Of a stretch of 64,000 nucleotides of DNA, positions 25,695-36,135 are shown piece by piece; position 1 is the stretch's first letter, and every line of letters begins with the position of its first letter. The notes beneath the pieces were generated by a model. That model saw only the letters and a list, made by a program, of their open reading frames with translations, ran no database searches and was not told the DNA's origin. The DNA comes from Paracoccus onubensis. GTDB taxonomy: Bacteria; Pseudomonadota; Alphaproteobacteria; Rhodobacterales; Rhodobacteraceae. A program made the position numbers and the translations under genes. The stretch is taken from assembly GCF_003591515.1 (NCBI RefSeq), contig NZ_QZCG01000011.1, forward strand, positions 148,235-212,234. The letters run 5' to 3'.

Positions 25695-28600
25695 CTATGC
25701 CTGAAGGCTGCGCACGCCTACCTCGCCTTCGTCCCGGGACCTGATCGCGGCGACGGCGGCGATGCTGCCTGCCGCGGTCGTGAAATAGGGGATTTTGTCA
25801 TATAAGGCGACGGCGCGGATTTCGCGAGAATCCGCAATGGCCTGTACCCCTTCGGTCGTGTTCAGGACCATCGTGATCTCGCCATTCTTCAGCCGGTCAA
25901 CGATATTGGGGCGGCCCTCATAGACCTTGTTGACGCGCTGCGCCTCGACATTCCTGGCGGCCAGGAAATCGGCTGTCCCGCTGGTGGCGATAATCTGGAA
26001 GCCCATGTCGATGAGATCGCGGGCGGCGGAGGCCATGGCGTCGGTCTTGTCGGCATCCTTGATCGACAGGAAGATTTGCCCTTCATGCGGCAAGTTGCTT
26101 CCCGCCCCAAGCTGCGCCTTAAGGAAGGCGCGCGGGAAATTGCGGTCCCAGCCCATCACCTCGCCGGTCGAGCGCATTTCCGGGCCCAGCAGCGTGTCGA
26201 CGCCGGGGAAGCGGGCGAAGGGCATCACTGCCTCTTTGACCGAGAACCACGGGGTATTGGGATCGGCCAATGTCAGCGGATCGGCGAAAGGCAGATCATC
26301 CTCGGGGCCGACTCCTTCGGGATAGGGGTCGCGGGCCGGGAAATTCGACATCGGTTCGCCCGCCATAAGCCGCGCGGCAATCGAGGCGATGGCACTGTCG
26401 GTCGCCTTGGCCACAAAGGGAACCGTGCGGGAGGCGCGGGGATTTACCTCGAGCACATAGATATCGCCATCCTTGAGAGCGAATTGCACATTCATCAGGC
26501 CGACGACATGCAGGGCGCGCGCCATCTCGATGGTCTGGCGCTTCAATTCCTGAATGGTCGCCTGATCCAATGTATGCGGAGGCAGCGAACATGCCGAGTC
26601 GCCGGAATGGACGCCTGCTTCCTCGATATGTTCCATGATACCGGCGACATGGACATTTTCGCCGTCGCACAGCGCATCAACGTCAACCTCGATCGCGCCG
26701 GACAGGTAGCTGTCCAGCAGCACCGGGTTCTTGCCCGATACCACGACGGCCTCGCTAATGTAGCGTTTCAGGTGATCCATGTCCCGCACGATCTCCATCG
26801 CGCGGCCGCCAAGGACATATGATGGCCGGATAACCAGCGGGAAGCCGATTTTTTCGGCGATTGCAATGGCATCGCTGTCGCTATGCGCGATACCGTTGAT
26901 CGGCTGCTTCAGGTTCAGGTCGTTCAGCAGCTTCTGGAACCGCTCGCGGTCCTCGGCAAGATCAATCGCGTCCGGGGTGGTGCCAAGGATCGGGATTCCC
27001 TCGGCTTCGAGCGCGCGCGCCAGTTTCAGTGGGGTCTGGCCGCCGAATTGGACGATGACCCCGTGAAGCGTGCCGTTTTCCTTTTCAACCCGCAGGATTT
27101 CCAGAACATGTTCCAGTGTCAAAGGCTCGAAATACAGGCGGTCCGAGGTGTCGTAATCGGTGCTGACGGTCTCGGGGTTGCAGTTGACCATGATGGTTTC
27201 ATAACCGGCATCGGTCAGTGCGAAACAGGCGTGACAGCAGCAGTAATCGAACTCGATCCCCTGCCCGATCCGGTTCGGGCCACCGCCAAGAATGACGACC
27301 TTTTTCGCCGCGGTCGGCCGGGATTCGCATTCGACCTCGCCCATCGCCGGGGATTCATAGGTTGAATACATATAGGGCGTTTGCGCCTCGAATTCGGCGG
27401 CGCAGGTATCGATGCGCTTGAAGACCGGGCGGATATCCATCGAAACCCGGGCGCGGCGGATATCATCCTCTTCCCGGCCGGTCAGCATCGCAAGGCGGGC
27501 GTCGGTGAAGCCCATCATCTTGAGTGCCCGCAGGTCTTCGGCATCTGCCGGCAGGCCGTTTTCGCGGATCCTGTTCTCGGTATCGACGATTTCGCGCAGG
27601 CGTTGCAGGAACCACGGGTCGAAATGGGTGATCCGCTGGATTTCATCATCGCTCAGCCCGAAACGCATAGCTTGGGCGATAACGCGCAAACGGTCGGGCG
27701 TCTGTTTCGACAATGCGGCGATGACGGCAGGCTTGCCCTGTTCCGCAAAGCCCTCGATGGCGATTTCGTCCAGGCCGGACAACCCATTCTCCATCGAGGT
27801 CAGGGCCTTTTGCAGCGATTCATGGAAGCTGCGGCCGATGGCCATCACCTCGCCCACGGATTTCATCGCGGTGGTCAGTTCGGGCTTGGAGCCGGGGAAT
27901 TTCTCAAAGGCGAAACGCGGGATTTTCGTGACGACATAGTCGATCGAGGGTTCAAAGCTTGCCGGCGTGACTTTGGTGATATCGTTGTCCAGCTCGTCCA
28001 GCGTATAGCCGACGGCAAGTTTCGCGGCGATCTTGGCGATCGGGAAACCCGTGGCCTTGGAGGCGAGCGCCGAGGAACGGCTGACGCGCGGGTTCATTTC
28101 GATCACGACCATGCGCCCGTCGGCGGGGTTGATCGCCCATTGCACATTCGATCCGCCGGTTTCGACGCCGATTTCGCGCAGGACCGCGATGCTGCCGTTC
28201 CGCATGATCTGATATTCGCGGTCGGTCAGTGTCAGGGCGGGGGCGACGGTGATCGAGTCGCCGGTGTGGACGCCCATCGGATCAACGTTCTCGATAGCAC
28301 AGACGATGATGGCATTGTCGTTGCGATCCCGCACGACCTCCATCTCGTATTCCTTCCAGCCCAGAAGGCTTTCGTCAATCAGCACCTGTGCCATCGGCGA
28401 GGCATCCAGCCCCGAACGTACGATCCGTTCGTAATCGTCGCGATTATAAGCCACCCCGCCGCCGGTTCCGCCCAGCGTAAAGGCGGGCCGAATGATCGCG
28501 GGCAGGCCGATTTCCTCGAGCGCCTCCATGGCGGTGTTGACGCCGGCATTGATGTCATATTTGCCATTGGCGAGTTTCGGAGCCGAAACGATGGTCGCAA

Positions 28601-29033
28601 GCGGGTTTTCCAGCCCGATCCGGTCCATGGCCTCGCGGAACAGCTTCCGGTCCTCGGCCATTTCGATGGCGGAACGCTGCGCACCGATCAACTCGACGCC
28701 GTAGCGGTTCAGCGCACCCGAATCGGCAAGCGCAAGCGCGGTGTTCAGACCGGTCTGCCCGCCCATCGTCGGCAGCAGGGCGTCAGGACGTTCCTTGGCG
28801 ATGATCTTCTCGACGATTTCGGGGGTGATCGGCTCGATATATGTGGCGTCCGCCATTTCGGGATCGGTCATGATCGTGGCGGGGTTCGAGTTGACCAGAA
28901 TGACGCGATAGCCTTCTTCGCGCAGTGCCTTGCAGGCTTGTGCGCCCGAATAATCGAACTCGCAGGCTTGCCCGATCACGATGGGCCCGGCACCGATGAT
29001 CAGTATCGATTTGATATCGGTTCTTTTCGGCAT
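25695..29033 (-). CDS. carB: carbamoyl-phosphate synthase large subunit
   Basis: 1112 residues. Two tandem ATP-grasp synthetase halves are visible, each opening with the duplicated motif ([21 protein letters not shown] near the N-terminus and [21 protein letters not shown] near residue 580). The C-terminal MGS-like regulatory domain (about 960-1112) carries [15 protein letters not shown]. The enzyme makes carbamoyl phosphate from bicarbonate, ATP and glutamine-derived ammonia for arginine and pyrimidine synthesis. The glutaminase subunit carA is not in the window. Length is slightly above the usual 1070-1100. Confidence 0.97.
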   Translation of the reverse strand: MPKRTDIKSILIIGAGPIVIGQACEFDYSGAQACKALREEGYRVILVNSNPATIMTDPEMADATYIEPITPEIVEKIIAKERPDALLPTMGGQTGLNTALALADSGALNRYGVELIGAQRSAIEMAEDRKLFREAMDRIGLENPLATIVSAPKLANGKYDINAGVNTAMEALEEIGLPAIIRPAFTLGGTGGGVAYNRDDYERIVRSGLDASPMAQVLIDESLLGWKEYEMEVVRDRNDNAIIVCAIENVDPMGVHTGDSITVAPALTLTDREYQIMRNGSIAVLREIGVETGGSNVQWAINPADGRMVVIEMNPRVSRSSALASKATGFPIAKIAAKLAVGYTLDELDNDITKVTPASFEPSIDYVVTKIPRFAFEKFPGSKPELTTAMKSVGEVMAIGRSFHESLQKALTSMENGLSGLDEIAIEGFAEQGKPAVIAALSKQTPDRLRVIAQAMRFGLSDDEIQRITHFDPWFLQRLREIVDTENRIRENGLPADAEDLRALKMMGFTDARLAMLTGREEDDIRRARVSMDIRPVFKRIDTCAAEFEAQTPYMYSTYESPAMGEVECESRPTAAKKVVILGGGPNRIGQGIEFDYCCCHACFALTDAGYETIMVNCNPETVSTDYDTSDRLYFEPLTLEHVLEILRVEKENGTLHGVIVQFGGQTPLKLARALEAEGIPILGTTPDAIDLAEDRERFQKLLNDLNLKQPINGIAHSDSDAIAIAEKIGFPLVIRPSYVLGGRAMEIVRDMDHLKRYISEAVVVSGKNPVLLDSYLSGAIEVDVDALCDGENVHVAGIMEHIEEAGVHSGDSACSLPPHTLDQATIQELKRQTIEMARALHVVGLMNVQFALKDGDIYVLEVNPRASRTVPFVAKATDSAIASIAARLMAGEPMSNFPARDPYPEGVGPEDDLPFADPLTLADPNTPWFSVKEAVMPFARFPGVDTLLGPEMRSTGEVMGWDRNFPRAFLKAQLGAGSNLPHEGQIFLSIKDADKTDAMASAARDLIDMGFQIIATSGTADFLAARNVEAQRVNKVYEGRPNIVDRLKNGEITMVLNTTEGVQAIADSREIRAVALYDKIPYFTTAAGSIAAVAAIRSRDEGEVGVRSLQA

Positions 29034-29134
29034 GGTCCTGCCCCCGGCATGTCTAGGAGTTGCGCAAATCGTCCGGGGTTATAGCCAAGCGTGGCCTGTG
29101 CGCAAGGTGGCAACTGCCACAAGGTCCGACAATG

Positions 29135-30766
29135 TCAGAAAATCGGACCGGGATTGGCCAGCAATGTAAGCGCCGCCCCATAACGATTCACGGCGAATGA
29201 ATCGCTTGTCTGCGAACGTGCAAGATAGGTGCGAAGCAGCCGTTCGGTCGTTTCCTTCCGGGAGATATCCGTGAATGAATCGGTTCCAAGGACGCGTCTG
29301 GCGGCGCTGGTAAATTCTTCCACTTGCCGGTCAACATCCAGTGCCCCGATATGCGGGCCAAAATTGAAGGCTCCCTGAAACACCTGCCGCAATGGTGGAT
29401 TGCTAAGCAATTCATACCAGTTCGCCCTGTCGCTGCGGCCAGCCTCGGCTATGCGGGCGATCTCGCGCCGTGCATTCAGGGCCAGCCGAAGTGTTTGATC
29501 ACTCTGTCCGATCCGGGATTCGAATTCGCGATCCAGATAGGCAGTAGCGACCGTTTCGACGGGATCGGCTGTCTTCGACGGATCGTCGGGCTTTTCGGCT
29601 GTCCGCAGCCGGAAGACATGACGGCGGAAGACCTGCTCCAGTTTCGCGGGATCCGCGAATTCCGTCAGCGATTCGACATTGAAGATATTTTTCGCCTTCT
29701 CGGTGAATGCCTCTTCTTTCTTCAGGAAGGAAAGCCCGTTGAAATCTTCGCCCAGATCGAAAGCGCTGTTCAGGACATCTTGCAAATCATCGTTGCGCAG
29801 CAGCGCAAAGGTTATCGTGGAGTCCCTGTCCTTGACCTCGAATATCTTCTGCATCGCATCATGCGATTTCTGGACCGCCCTGATCGTGCCCTTGTCGAAA
29901 CCGGTCAGGCCGATATTGCGAAGAAAGTCATCTTTGGGATCCGGCTTGCGCGGATCACTTCCGATTTGCGCTGTGGCGTCGGCCTCGATCTTTTGCTGAA
30001 TGATGGCATCGCGGTTGTTGAACACATAGGCGCGAATAAGTTTCTCGGCCATCCCGGGATCGGCCAGTTCCTTGAAACTTTCCGCGCCGGTGACATCCTT
30101 GAGCGCGCTCAGAATCTTGGCCTTTTCTACCGCCGGCCGGCTGCGCGTGGTGACCAATGACCTCTGCTCGCCCGAGCTATCCGTAAAAGACGTGGACTTT
30201 CCGAAATCGTCCGGCAGGTTCAGCGCAACCGTGAACACTTTTCGCAATGACACATCCTTGCGGACCTTGCCCCAGAAAGAAAAATCATCGCGCGTATCCT
30301 GCGCCAGAGCGGCAATTTTATCCTTTTGCCGTGAAGCAAAGCCGAGTATTTCCCGGGAATATCCTTTTAATCCAACACGGTCTTCAAAGGGAATGCTGGT
30401 ATCGATGCCACCCGAGGCCTTGCGGTTGAAGTCGAAGCTTTCCGCAAGCCGCAGATATCGCTTGTCCGAAAGCCGATTGGCAAGCGAGCGCGGGTCGCTC
30501 AGATCCGATTCGAGCACCTTTTTGATAAGCCCGCGATAGTTGATTTCCGTTTCAAGCCCATGTGCCTTTAACGCGACGCTTAACAGGCGGTAATCGCCCA
30601 CCAGATCATCAGCGGTTTCGACATGCTGTATCCGGTCGCGGTAATAGTCGATTTCCCGCTTTACCACCGGATCGCGTGCAAGCACCTGTTTGCTTTTGGT
30701 TTCCGTGCGTTGCAGCAGATTCCATCCGGCGGGGCCACCGACACCCAAATTTACGGAAAACACCAT
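29135..30766 (-). CDS. DUF1217 (flagellar-associated) repeat protein
   Basis: 543 residues without signal peptide or membrane segment. The sequence contains about four related helical units. Each has a pattern like LRQVFQGAFNFG / LQDVLNSAFDLG / LRKVFTVALNLP followed by ESFTDISRKETTERLLRTY-type endings. This matches DUF1217 proteins, which in alphaproteobacteria are usually encoded in flagellar clusters and sometimes labelled FlgF-like. No flagellar gene is visible within the window, so its role here is open. Confidence 0.75.
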   Translation of the reverse strand: MVFSVNLGVGGPAGWNLLQRTETKSKQVLARDPVVKREIDYYRDRIQHVETADDLVGDYRLLSVALKAHGLETEINYRGLIKKVLESDLSDPRSLANRLSDKRYLRLAESFDFNRKASGGIDTSIPFEDRVGLKGYSREILGFASRQKDKIAALAQDTRDDFSFWGKVRKDVSLRKVFTVALNLPDDFGKSTSFTDSSGEQRSLVTTRSRPAVEKAKILSALKDVTGAESFKELADPGMAEKLIRAYVFNNRDAIIQQKIEADATAQIGSDPRKPDPKDDFLRNIGLTGFDKGTIRAVQKSHDAMQKIFEVKDRDSTITFALLRNDDLQDVLNSAFDLGEDFNGLSFLKKEEAFTEKAKNIFNVESLTEFADPAKLEQVFRRHVFRLRTAEKPDDPSKTADPVETVATAYLDREFESRIGQSDQTLRLALNARREIARIAEAGRSDRANWYELLSNPPLRQVFQGAFNFGPHIGALDVDRQVEEFTSAARRVLGTDSFTDISRKETTERLLRTYLARSQTSDSFAVNRYGAALTLLANPGPIF

Positions 30767-30918
30767 TACGCCACCCCGGTCACCAGAAAATTCCGAACAG
30801 AACCTGCGGAACAGATGTAACGCGGCAGAGGCTGATGATTTATGAACGGATCGCTTGCGGGCTGCGGATTGTGATTAAATCTTTAGATAACCCGCCAGCC
30901 CGTTTTCCCGATCATGGC

Positions 30919-31704
30919 TCAAAGATCGAAACTCGCGAAGACCGGGGCATGATCGCTTGGTTTTTCCCAGCCGCGGACATCGCGCAGAACCCGGCTGTTA
31001 TGGCCGGAATTGGCGATATCCGGGCTGGCCCAGATGTGATCCAGCCGGCGGCCCTTGTCGGCTGCGTCCCAATCCCGTGCCCGATAGCTCCACCATGAAT
31101 AAAGCTGACCGTCGGGAATATCCTTGCGGGTGATATCCACCCATTTCCCGGCATCCTGCGCCTGCATCAGGTGTTCAACTTCGATGGGCGTATGGCTGAC
31201 CACTTTCAACAATTGCTTGTGCGACCAGACATCGTCTTCGCGCGGTGCGATGTTGAAATCGCCGACCATGATCGAACGGCTGGGCCGCTCGGCATGGAAA
31301 ACATCGCGCAGTTCGGTCACGAAATCCAGTTTCTGGCCGAATTTCACGTTCAGTTCCCGGTCGGGAATGTCGCCACCGGCCGGGATATACATGTTATGGA
31401 TCGTGATGCCGCTTTCCGTCCGTGCGGCGACATGGCGGGCATGGCCAAGTCCCGCATAATCCCGGTCGCCCGCATCCTCGATCGGCAGGCGGGACAGAAT
31501 GGCGACGCCGTTATAGCCTTTCTGGCCGCGCGCGACGATGTGGTGATAGCCAAGTTCGCGAAATCCCTCCAGCGGGATCTTCTCGACCGGTGATTTGCAT
31601 TCCTGAAGGCACAGGATATCCGGGCCTTCCTCGCGCAATAGCCGGGTGACCAGGGCTTCGCGCAGGCGGACGGAATTGATGTTCCAGGTGGCGAGTGTGA
31701 ACAT
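30919..31704 (-). CDS. xth: exodeoxyribonuclease III
   Basis: 261 residues of the endonuclease/exonuclease/phosphatase fold. Motifs of AP endonucleases of the ExoIII type are WNINSVRLR at the start, LCLQECK (metal-binding Glu), MVGDFNIAP (Asp and Asn), and the C-terminal RLDHIWAS and SDHAPV (catalytic Asp-His). It cleaves abasic sites and removes 3'-blocked ends in DNA repair. It is divergent from the MFS permease gene and separate from the DUF1217 gene by 152 bases. Confidence 0.95.
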   Translation of the reverse strand: MFTLATWNINSVRLREALVTRLLREEGPDILCLQECKSPVEKIPLEGFRELGYHHIVARGQKGYNGVAILSRLPIEDAGDRDYAGLGHARHVAARTESGITIHNMYIPAGGDIPDRELNVKFGQKLDFVTELRDVFHAERPSRSIMVGDFNIAPREDDVWSHKQLLKVVSHTPIEVEHLMQAQDAGKWVDITRKDIPDGQLYSWWSYRARDWDAADKGRRLDHIWASPDIANSGHNSRVLRDVRGWEKPSDHAPVFASFDL

Positions 31705-31854
31705 ATGCGGGCTCCTTTGTTCGGGAACCTAGCCGCGGGATAAAGGCATGTCGAGCCAGAGCGGCGGGGCAAGCCGTCTTTTCCGCCATATTGACGCTTG
31801 GTGAAATGCAGCACAGCAGCTAATGAGGGCGACAAAGTGAAAGAGGGACAGCCC

Positions 31855-33171
31855 ATGCAGATCACCGTTGACGACGCTTTGGCACGGGGCGGCACAGGGC
31901 GCTTTCAATGGCGCCTGCTGGGGATATTCGGGCTTGTCTGGGCTGCGGACGCGATGCAGGTCATTGCGGTGGGCTTTGCCTGGCCATCGGTCGCCGCAAG
32001 TTTCGGGGTAGAGCGGGTCACTGCGCTTCAGATCGGCACGCTGTTCTTTTTGGGGATGTTCGTGGGCGCCTATGGTTTCGGGCGGATTGCCGACCGGATC
32101 GGGCGGCGCAAGGTCCTGCTGCTGACCGTCGCGATGGACGCGATATTCGGCCTTGCCTCGGTCTTCGCCAATGACTTCACGCTCCTGCTGGCGATGCGTT
32201 TCATGACCGGCGTCGCCGTCGGAGGCACCCTGCCCGTCGATTATGCGATGATGGCCGAGTTTCTGCCGCCGAAGAACCGGGGGCGCTGGCTGGTCTGGCT
32301 TGAAGGTTTCTGGGCGGTGGGAACCGTCGTCATCGCTCTGACCGCGTGGATCGCCACCTCGATCGAAGCCGTCGCGCCCTGGAGATGGATTTTCGCGATT
32401 GCCGCCCTACCCGCCCTGATTGGGTTCTGGTTGCGGATTTGGGTGCCGGAATCGCCCATGTACCTTATCCGCAACAAACGCGAGCCCGAGGCGCGGCTGA
32501 TCATCAATCGCGTCCTTTCGACGAACGGAGTACCGCTGCTGGAGGAAGGGACGCAGATCATCCCGGCTCCGGTTTCCGACGCGGCCGAACGGTCGATCTT
32601 CGGCCCGGCCCTGCGTGACCGGAGCATCGGGATTCTGGCCGTCTGGTTCCTCGTCTCGCTTTCCTATTACGGAGTATTCGTCTGGGTACCGGGGGAACTT
32701 GCGACCGAGGGTTTCGGCTTTGTCCGCGGCTTCGGTTTCGTGGTCATCCTCGCTCTAGCGCAGATTCCGGGATATATGCTTGCCGCCTGGGGCGTCGAGG
32801 CGGTCGGGCGGCGCAATACGCTGATGGGCTTCCTGATCCTGAGCGCGGCGGGATGCGCATTGTTCACGATTGCCGGTTCAACAGCGATGATCGCCTTTTC
32901 GCTGATCATGATGAGCTTTTCGCTGCTTGGCACATGGGGCGCGCTTTACGCGTTCACCCCCGAACTCTATCCCACCAATCTGCGCGGCACCGGCATGGGC
33001 ACCGCAAGCGCGGTTGCCCGGTTGGGTGGTATCCTCGCGCCCAGCCTTCTGGCATTCGTCTTCGTCAAAGGGTTCGGCTTTGCCATAGGCGTGTTCGCCC
33101 TGCTTCTGCTTTTGGGTGCTGCTGCGCTGTTGCTGGTCAAAGAGGAAACCCGTGACCGGGCAATCGGTTAG
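31855..33171 (+). CDS. major facilitator superfamily transporter (NiaP/AAHS-like)
   Basis: 438 residues from ATG 31855 with GAGGG at 31843-31847; an upstream in-frame extension has no family match. About twelve membrane segments. The cytoplasmic loop GRIADRIGRRKVLLLT between helices 2 and 3 is the MFS signature, and RFQWRLLGIFGLVWAADAMQV near the N-terminus resembles the niacin transporter NiaP and aromatic-acid:H+ symporters. The substrate is uncertain: nicotinate, an aromatic acid or another metabolite. It is a single gene, with no catabolic neighbours to indicate the substrate. Confidence 0.88.
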   Translation: MQITVDDALARGGTGRFQWRLLGIFGLVWAADAMQVIAVGFAWPSVAASFGVERVTALQIGTLFFLGMFVGAYGFGRIADRIGRRKVLLLTVAMDAIFGLASVFANDFTLLLAMRFMTGVAVGGTLPVDYAMMAEFLPPKNRGRWLVWLEGFWAVGTVVIALTAWIATSIEAVAPWRWIFAIAALPALIGFWLRIWVPESPMYLIRNKREPEARLIINRVLSTNGVPLLEEGTQIIPAPVSDAAERSIFGPALRDRSIGILAVWFLVSLSYYGVFVWVPGELATEGFGFVRGFGFVVILALAQIPGYMLAAWGVEAVGRRNTLMGFLILSAAGCALFTIAGSTAMIAFSLIMMSFSLLGTWGALYAFTPELYPTNLRGTGMGTASAVARLGGILAPSLLAFVFVKGFGFAIGVFALLLLLGAAALLLVKEETRDRAIG

Positions 33172-33226
33172 GTGGTTTCGTGCTGAACATGGCGCATCAT
33201 GCCTGACCTGCCTTCTCCCCTCCGCT

Positions 33227-33330
33227 CCTTCTTCTTTGTGGTAAATACCTCGGGGGTTGCCGGCGGGTCGCGCCACTGGTTCGAAAGACCTGCCGGCGAC
33301 GGGGCAGCGCCCCCGGCCATCGCGGGACGC
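33227..33330 (+). repeat. dispersed modular repeat, copy C
   Basis: Box variant CTTCTTTGTGGTAAATACCT at about 33231-33250. Hairpin 1 has arms GTTGCCGGC (33256-33264) and GCCGGCGAC (33292-33300), so the one change from copy A keeps a G-T pair. Hairpin 2 is GGGGC-AGC-GCCCC at 33301-33313, and the copy ends GGGACGC. It lies between the convergent MFS and flavoprotein genes. Confidence 0.85.
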
Positions 33331-33349
33331 AAGCAACCCGCATGCCCGT

Positions 33350-34555
33350 TCAATGCGCCCTGTTTTGACGCGCGTCAGGAAAGGCGCTTGCCGCCAGCCC
33401 CGCGCGTCTCCCCGAGGCAAGGCAGCCGGTGATCAGATAGCCGCCTGTCGGCGCCTCCCAATCAAGCATTTCGCCTGCAACGAACACGCCCGGCAATGCC
33501 TTCAACTCCAGATCAGGGGTGATCGCGGTACCGGCGACTCCGCCTGCCGTCGAAATCGCGCGTTCAAGGCCCATCGGGCCATCATGGCGCAGAGGCAGGT
33601 TCCTGGCCATCATGGCCCAGTCATTCGGGCTGACAGGCCGGGGGTACCCCCATTCCAGCAGCAGCGCGGTCTTGACCGGATCGCCCAGCACCCGGCGCAG
33701 CCAGTTTCCGACCGACAATTTCCGCCTTGGCTTCCCAAAGCGCGCGCCAAGTGCCTGATGATCCAGATCCGGGGTCAGATCGACATGGGCCACCTGACCA
33801 TCCCGAAGCCGGGCGGCGATTTCATAGATGCCGCCGCCTTCGATCCCGTCGCGCGTGATGACCCATTCTCCGCGACTGACCTGCCCTTCGGCATGAAGGG
33901 CCACGCCTTTGACGGCAGAGCCGAAAAAGCGTGTCATTTCAGGCGACCATGAGACACGCAGCCCCATATTCGCGGGGCGGAAGGGCGTGATATCCACCCC
34001 CGCGCCGTGGAGGATCGACATCCATGCGCCGTCCGACCCCAGCCGGGGCCAGCTTGCGCCGCCAAGGGCAAGCACAGTGACGGCTGGGCGCAGGACCTGC
34101 TCGCCCATGGGCGTGGAAAAACGAAAACCGTCCTGCAAACCCGTCCAGCTCCATCTCGTCCGTAACTCGACCCCGGCGTCGCGCAATCGTGCAAGCCAGT
34201 TGCGCAGCAGAGGCGACGCCTTCATTCCAACCGGAAAGACACGCCGGGTCGAGCCGGTAAACAGCTCTGCACCAAGGCCGCTTGCCCAATCCATCGCCTC
34301 TTGCGGACCGAATGCATCCGGCTGCCCATATCCCAATGCAGAGACGGCGCTGCCGCTGAAATGAGTGGCGAACGCGTCTTCCGGCTCGTTTTTGGTCAGG
34401 TTCAGCCCCGATTTACCGGCCATCAGGAATTTTCGCGCCGGTGTCGGCATGGCATCGGCGATTATGACTTGCCGCCCTGCCCCGGCAAGCATTTCGGCGG
34501 CCATCAGTCCGGCTGGCCCTGCGCCGATCACCAATGCGTCGGGCCGATTGGTCAC
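33350..34555 (-). CDS. HI0933-type flavoprotein (TIGR03862 family oxidoreductase)
   Basis: 401 residues from GTG 34555, whose GTGA overlaps the holA stop. The N-terminal FAD-binding motif is ALVIGAGPAGLMAAEML. The family-typical ARKFLMAGKSGLNLTKNEP follows, and the C-terminal LPGVFVAGEMLDWEAPTGGYLITGCLASG closes the FAD site. This is the HI0933-like/TIGR03862 group of predicted NAD(P)/FAD-dependent oxidoreductases. The substrate is unknown, although relatives of the broader family act on rRNA-related or lipid targets. It is the last gene of the leuS-lptE-holA run. Confidence 0.87.
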   Translation of the reverse strand: MTNRPDALVIGAGPAGLMAAEMLAGAGRQVIIADAMPTPARKFLMAGKSGLNLTKNEPEDAFATHFSGSAVSALGYGQPDAFGPQEAMDWASGLGAELFTGSTRRVFPVGMKASPLLRNWLARLRDAGVELRTRWSWTGLQDGFRFSTPMGEQVLRPAVTVLALGGASWPRLGSDGAWMSILHGAGVDITPFRPANMGLRVSWSPEMTRFFGSAVKGVALHAEGQVSRGEWVITRDGIEGGGIYEIAARLRDGQVAHVDLTPDLDHQALGARFGKPRRKLSVGNWLRRVLGDPVKTALLLEWGYPRPVSPNDWAMMARNLPLRHDGPMGLERAISTAGGVAGTAITPDLELKALPGVFVAGEMLDWEAPTGGYLITGCLASGRRAGLAASAFPDARQNRAH

Positions 34556-35580
34556 CGTCGTCCCCGGCGGCTCATCGCCAGCCGGATCAAGGCACGCTCG
34601 ACCAGTGCCATTTGTGGCGCGCGGCTTGCGCTGCGCAGCGTCAGGTCGGTGGTCAGCAGCTGGGATATCGCCTCTTCCAGCGGCGCCACGCCCCATTGCT
34701 GCGCCTGCCGGGTCATGCGGTCGCGGCGCGGGCCGAATACCGGCGGGCGCATGCGCGACAACCCGGCCCCTGGCCCCTGTGGGTCAGCGGCGGCCAGATG
34801 CAGTGCCCGGAAATGCCTGAGCGCGGCAATACATAGCGAAACCGGCGTGACCCCCTGCCCCTCGATCCGGCGCATCAGTGGCCCGAATTCGTCCGAGCGC
34901 CCCTCGGCCACGACATGAAGCAGCTCATCCAGCTCTGCCTCGATCGTAGCGGGTGTGTTCAGCGCGATTTCGGCAGGCGTCAGCGGCGAGGGATCGCCAT
35001 ATTTGTAAAGTCCGATCTTCTCGATGGTCTGGCGCATATCACCCGGATCCAGGGCCTGCGCCAATGTCAGAAGGTCGCGCATGGCGTCGGGGGGAACTTC
35101 CTGCAGACCGGCGGCTTGCAGCCATTTCCGGATCTCGTCCTCGCCCGGCGGATCGTCATAGATCGGCGCGGCGACCGCCTGTTTATGTGGCTCGAACAAT
35201 TTGCGCAGGGCCGATGACTTCGCCAATCCTCCGGCGGTGATCACGATAACCGCATCGCCGGGCTGCCATTCCTCCAGGGCGACCCTGACGGCATCCGTGC
35301 CGCTATCCGGCGTGTCCTCGACCAGAACGACGCGGGGGCCGGGGAAGAATCCGACCTCCTTGATCGCATCCAGAAGCGTGGCCGGATCTTTCTTCAGCGC
35401 TGCTCCGGGCAGGCGGGTAAGGCGCATTTCCTCTTCGGCATTCCCGCCTGTCAGCGAGGCGACAGCCTCGGCGCGTTTAAGCGCGACGCGCATGGCATCC
35501 TGCCCATAGATCAGCAAGGCCGGGCGCGAAGGATCGGGCCGCGCCAGATAGCGGGCGATTTCGCCGCCCTTGAGGTTCAT
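34552..35580 (-). CDS. holA: DNA polymerase III delta subunit
   Basis: 342 residues. The start MNLKGGEIARYLARPDPSRPALLIYGQD matches HolA, with later segments PRVVLVEDTPDS and QALDPGDMRQTIEKIGLYKYGD typical of the delta subunit. Delta opens the sliding clamp as part of the clamp-loader complex. Its start overlaps the lptE stop by four bases (35577-35580), giving the leuS-lptE-holA order seen in many alphaproteobacteria. Confidence 0.93.
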   Translation of the reverse strand: MNLKGGEIARYLARPDPSRPALLIYGQDAMRVALKRAEAVASLTGGNAEEEMRLTRLPGAALKKDPATLLDAIKEVGFFPGPRVVLVEDTPDSGTDAVRVALEEWQPGDAVIVITAGGLAKSSALRKLFEPHKQAVAAPIYDDPPGEDEIRKWLQAAGLQEVPPDAMRDLLTLAQALDPGDMRQTIEKIGLYKYGDPSPLTPAEIALNTPATIEAELDELLHVVAEGRSDEFGPLMRRIEGQGVTPVSLCIAALRHFRALHLAAADPQGPGAGLSRMRPPVFGPRRDRMTRQAQQWGVAPLEEAISQLLTTDLTLRSASRAPQMALVERALIRLAMSRRGRR

Positions 35581-36125
35581 GGGGCAGACAGCGAGGCAGA
35601 GGCGGCCAACAGGCGTGTCACCACGTGATCCGCCAGCATTCGTGCCAGACGCTCGCGTGCGTCACGTTCGGCGCTGAGCGTGGCGATCGTGGTTCCAGTG
35701 GTCGAGTAAGAGGTGAAGCTGCTGACACGGCCAGAGGTCAGCGTGGCGCCGCCGGAACTTTCCCTAAGCGCGAAATCCACCGTGCCGTTCAGGGAATAGC
35801 GGGTGGTGATCTCATCGGTGGTGATCGCCTGCGGGACGACGCCGATGCTTATCCGGTAATCAAGGTCATAGGAAGCCTCGCCCTCCGGGCCGATGCGTTC
35901 GGCAAGACGGCGGTTGAAGGCGAATTCCTGATAATCCTGCGGATCGCGCGGACGGATCTTGCCGAAAAGCTTCTTGCCGCCGCCATTCGGGCCGTAAACC
36001 GGGGTCAGGCCGCAGGCGGACAGTGCCAGCAGTCCCAGAATGGCCGTACGTCTGGGCAGTGAATTGCGGGGTACCCTTATCCCGATGCGCGGTTTTGCTG
36101 TGCTTTTGGGTGACGGGGTTTTCAT
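35577..36125 (-). CDS. lptE: LPS-assembly lipoprotein
   Basis: 182 residues from ATG 36125, which has AGGG about seven bases upstream; an earlier ATG (36149) lies inside the leuS end. The N-terminus has a basic stretch, a hydrophobic segment and the lipobox LSAC (before GLTPVYGP), as in alphaproteobacterial LptE. LptE is the outer-membrane lipoprotein that plugs LptD and helps insert lipopolysaccharide. The gene lies 10 bases after leuS and overlaps holA. Confidence 0.9.
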   Translation of the reverse strand: MKTPSPKSTAKPRIGIRVPRNSLPRRTAILGLLALSACGLTPVYGPNGGGKKLFGKIRPRDPQDYQEFAFNRRLAERIGPEGEASYDLDYRISIGVVPQAITTDEITTRYSLNGTVDFALRESSGGATLTSGRVSSFTSYSTTGTTIATLSAERDARERLARMLADHVVTRLLAASASLSAP

Positions 36126-36135
36126 CGGGTTCGCC

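Noticed and set aside
27381..29084. Long open frame of 567 codons opposite carB
   Set aside because: It lies wholly antisense to carB, whose protein is unmistakable. High-GC genes often leave such open frames, and the translation has no recognisable domain.
31729..31760. GGAAC upstream of the MFS permease gene
   Set aside because: No GTT follows at 16-18 bases.
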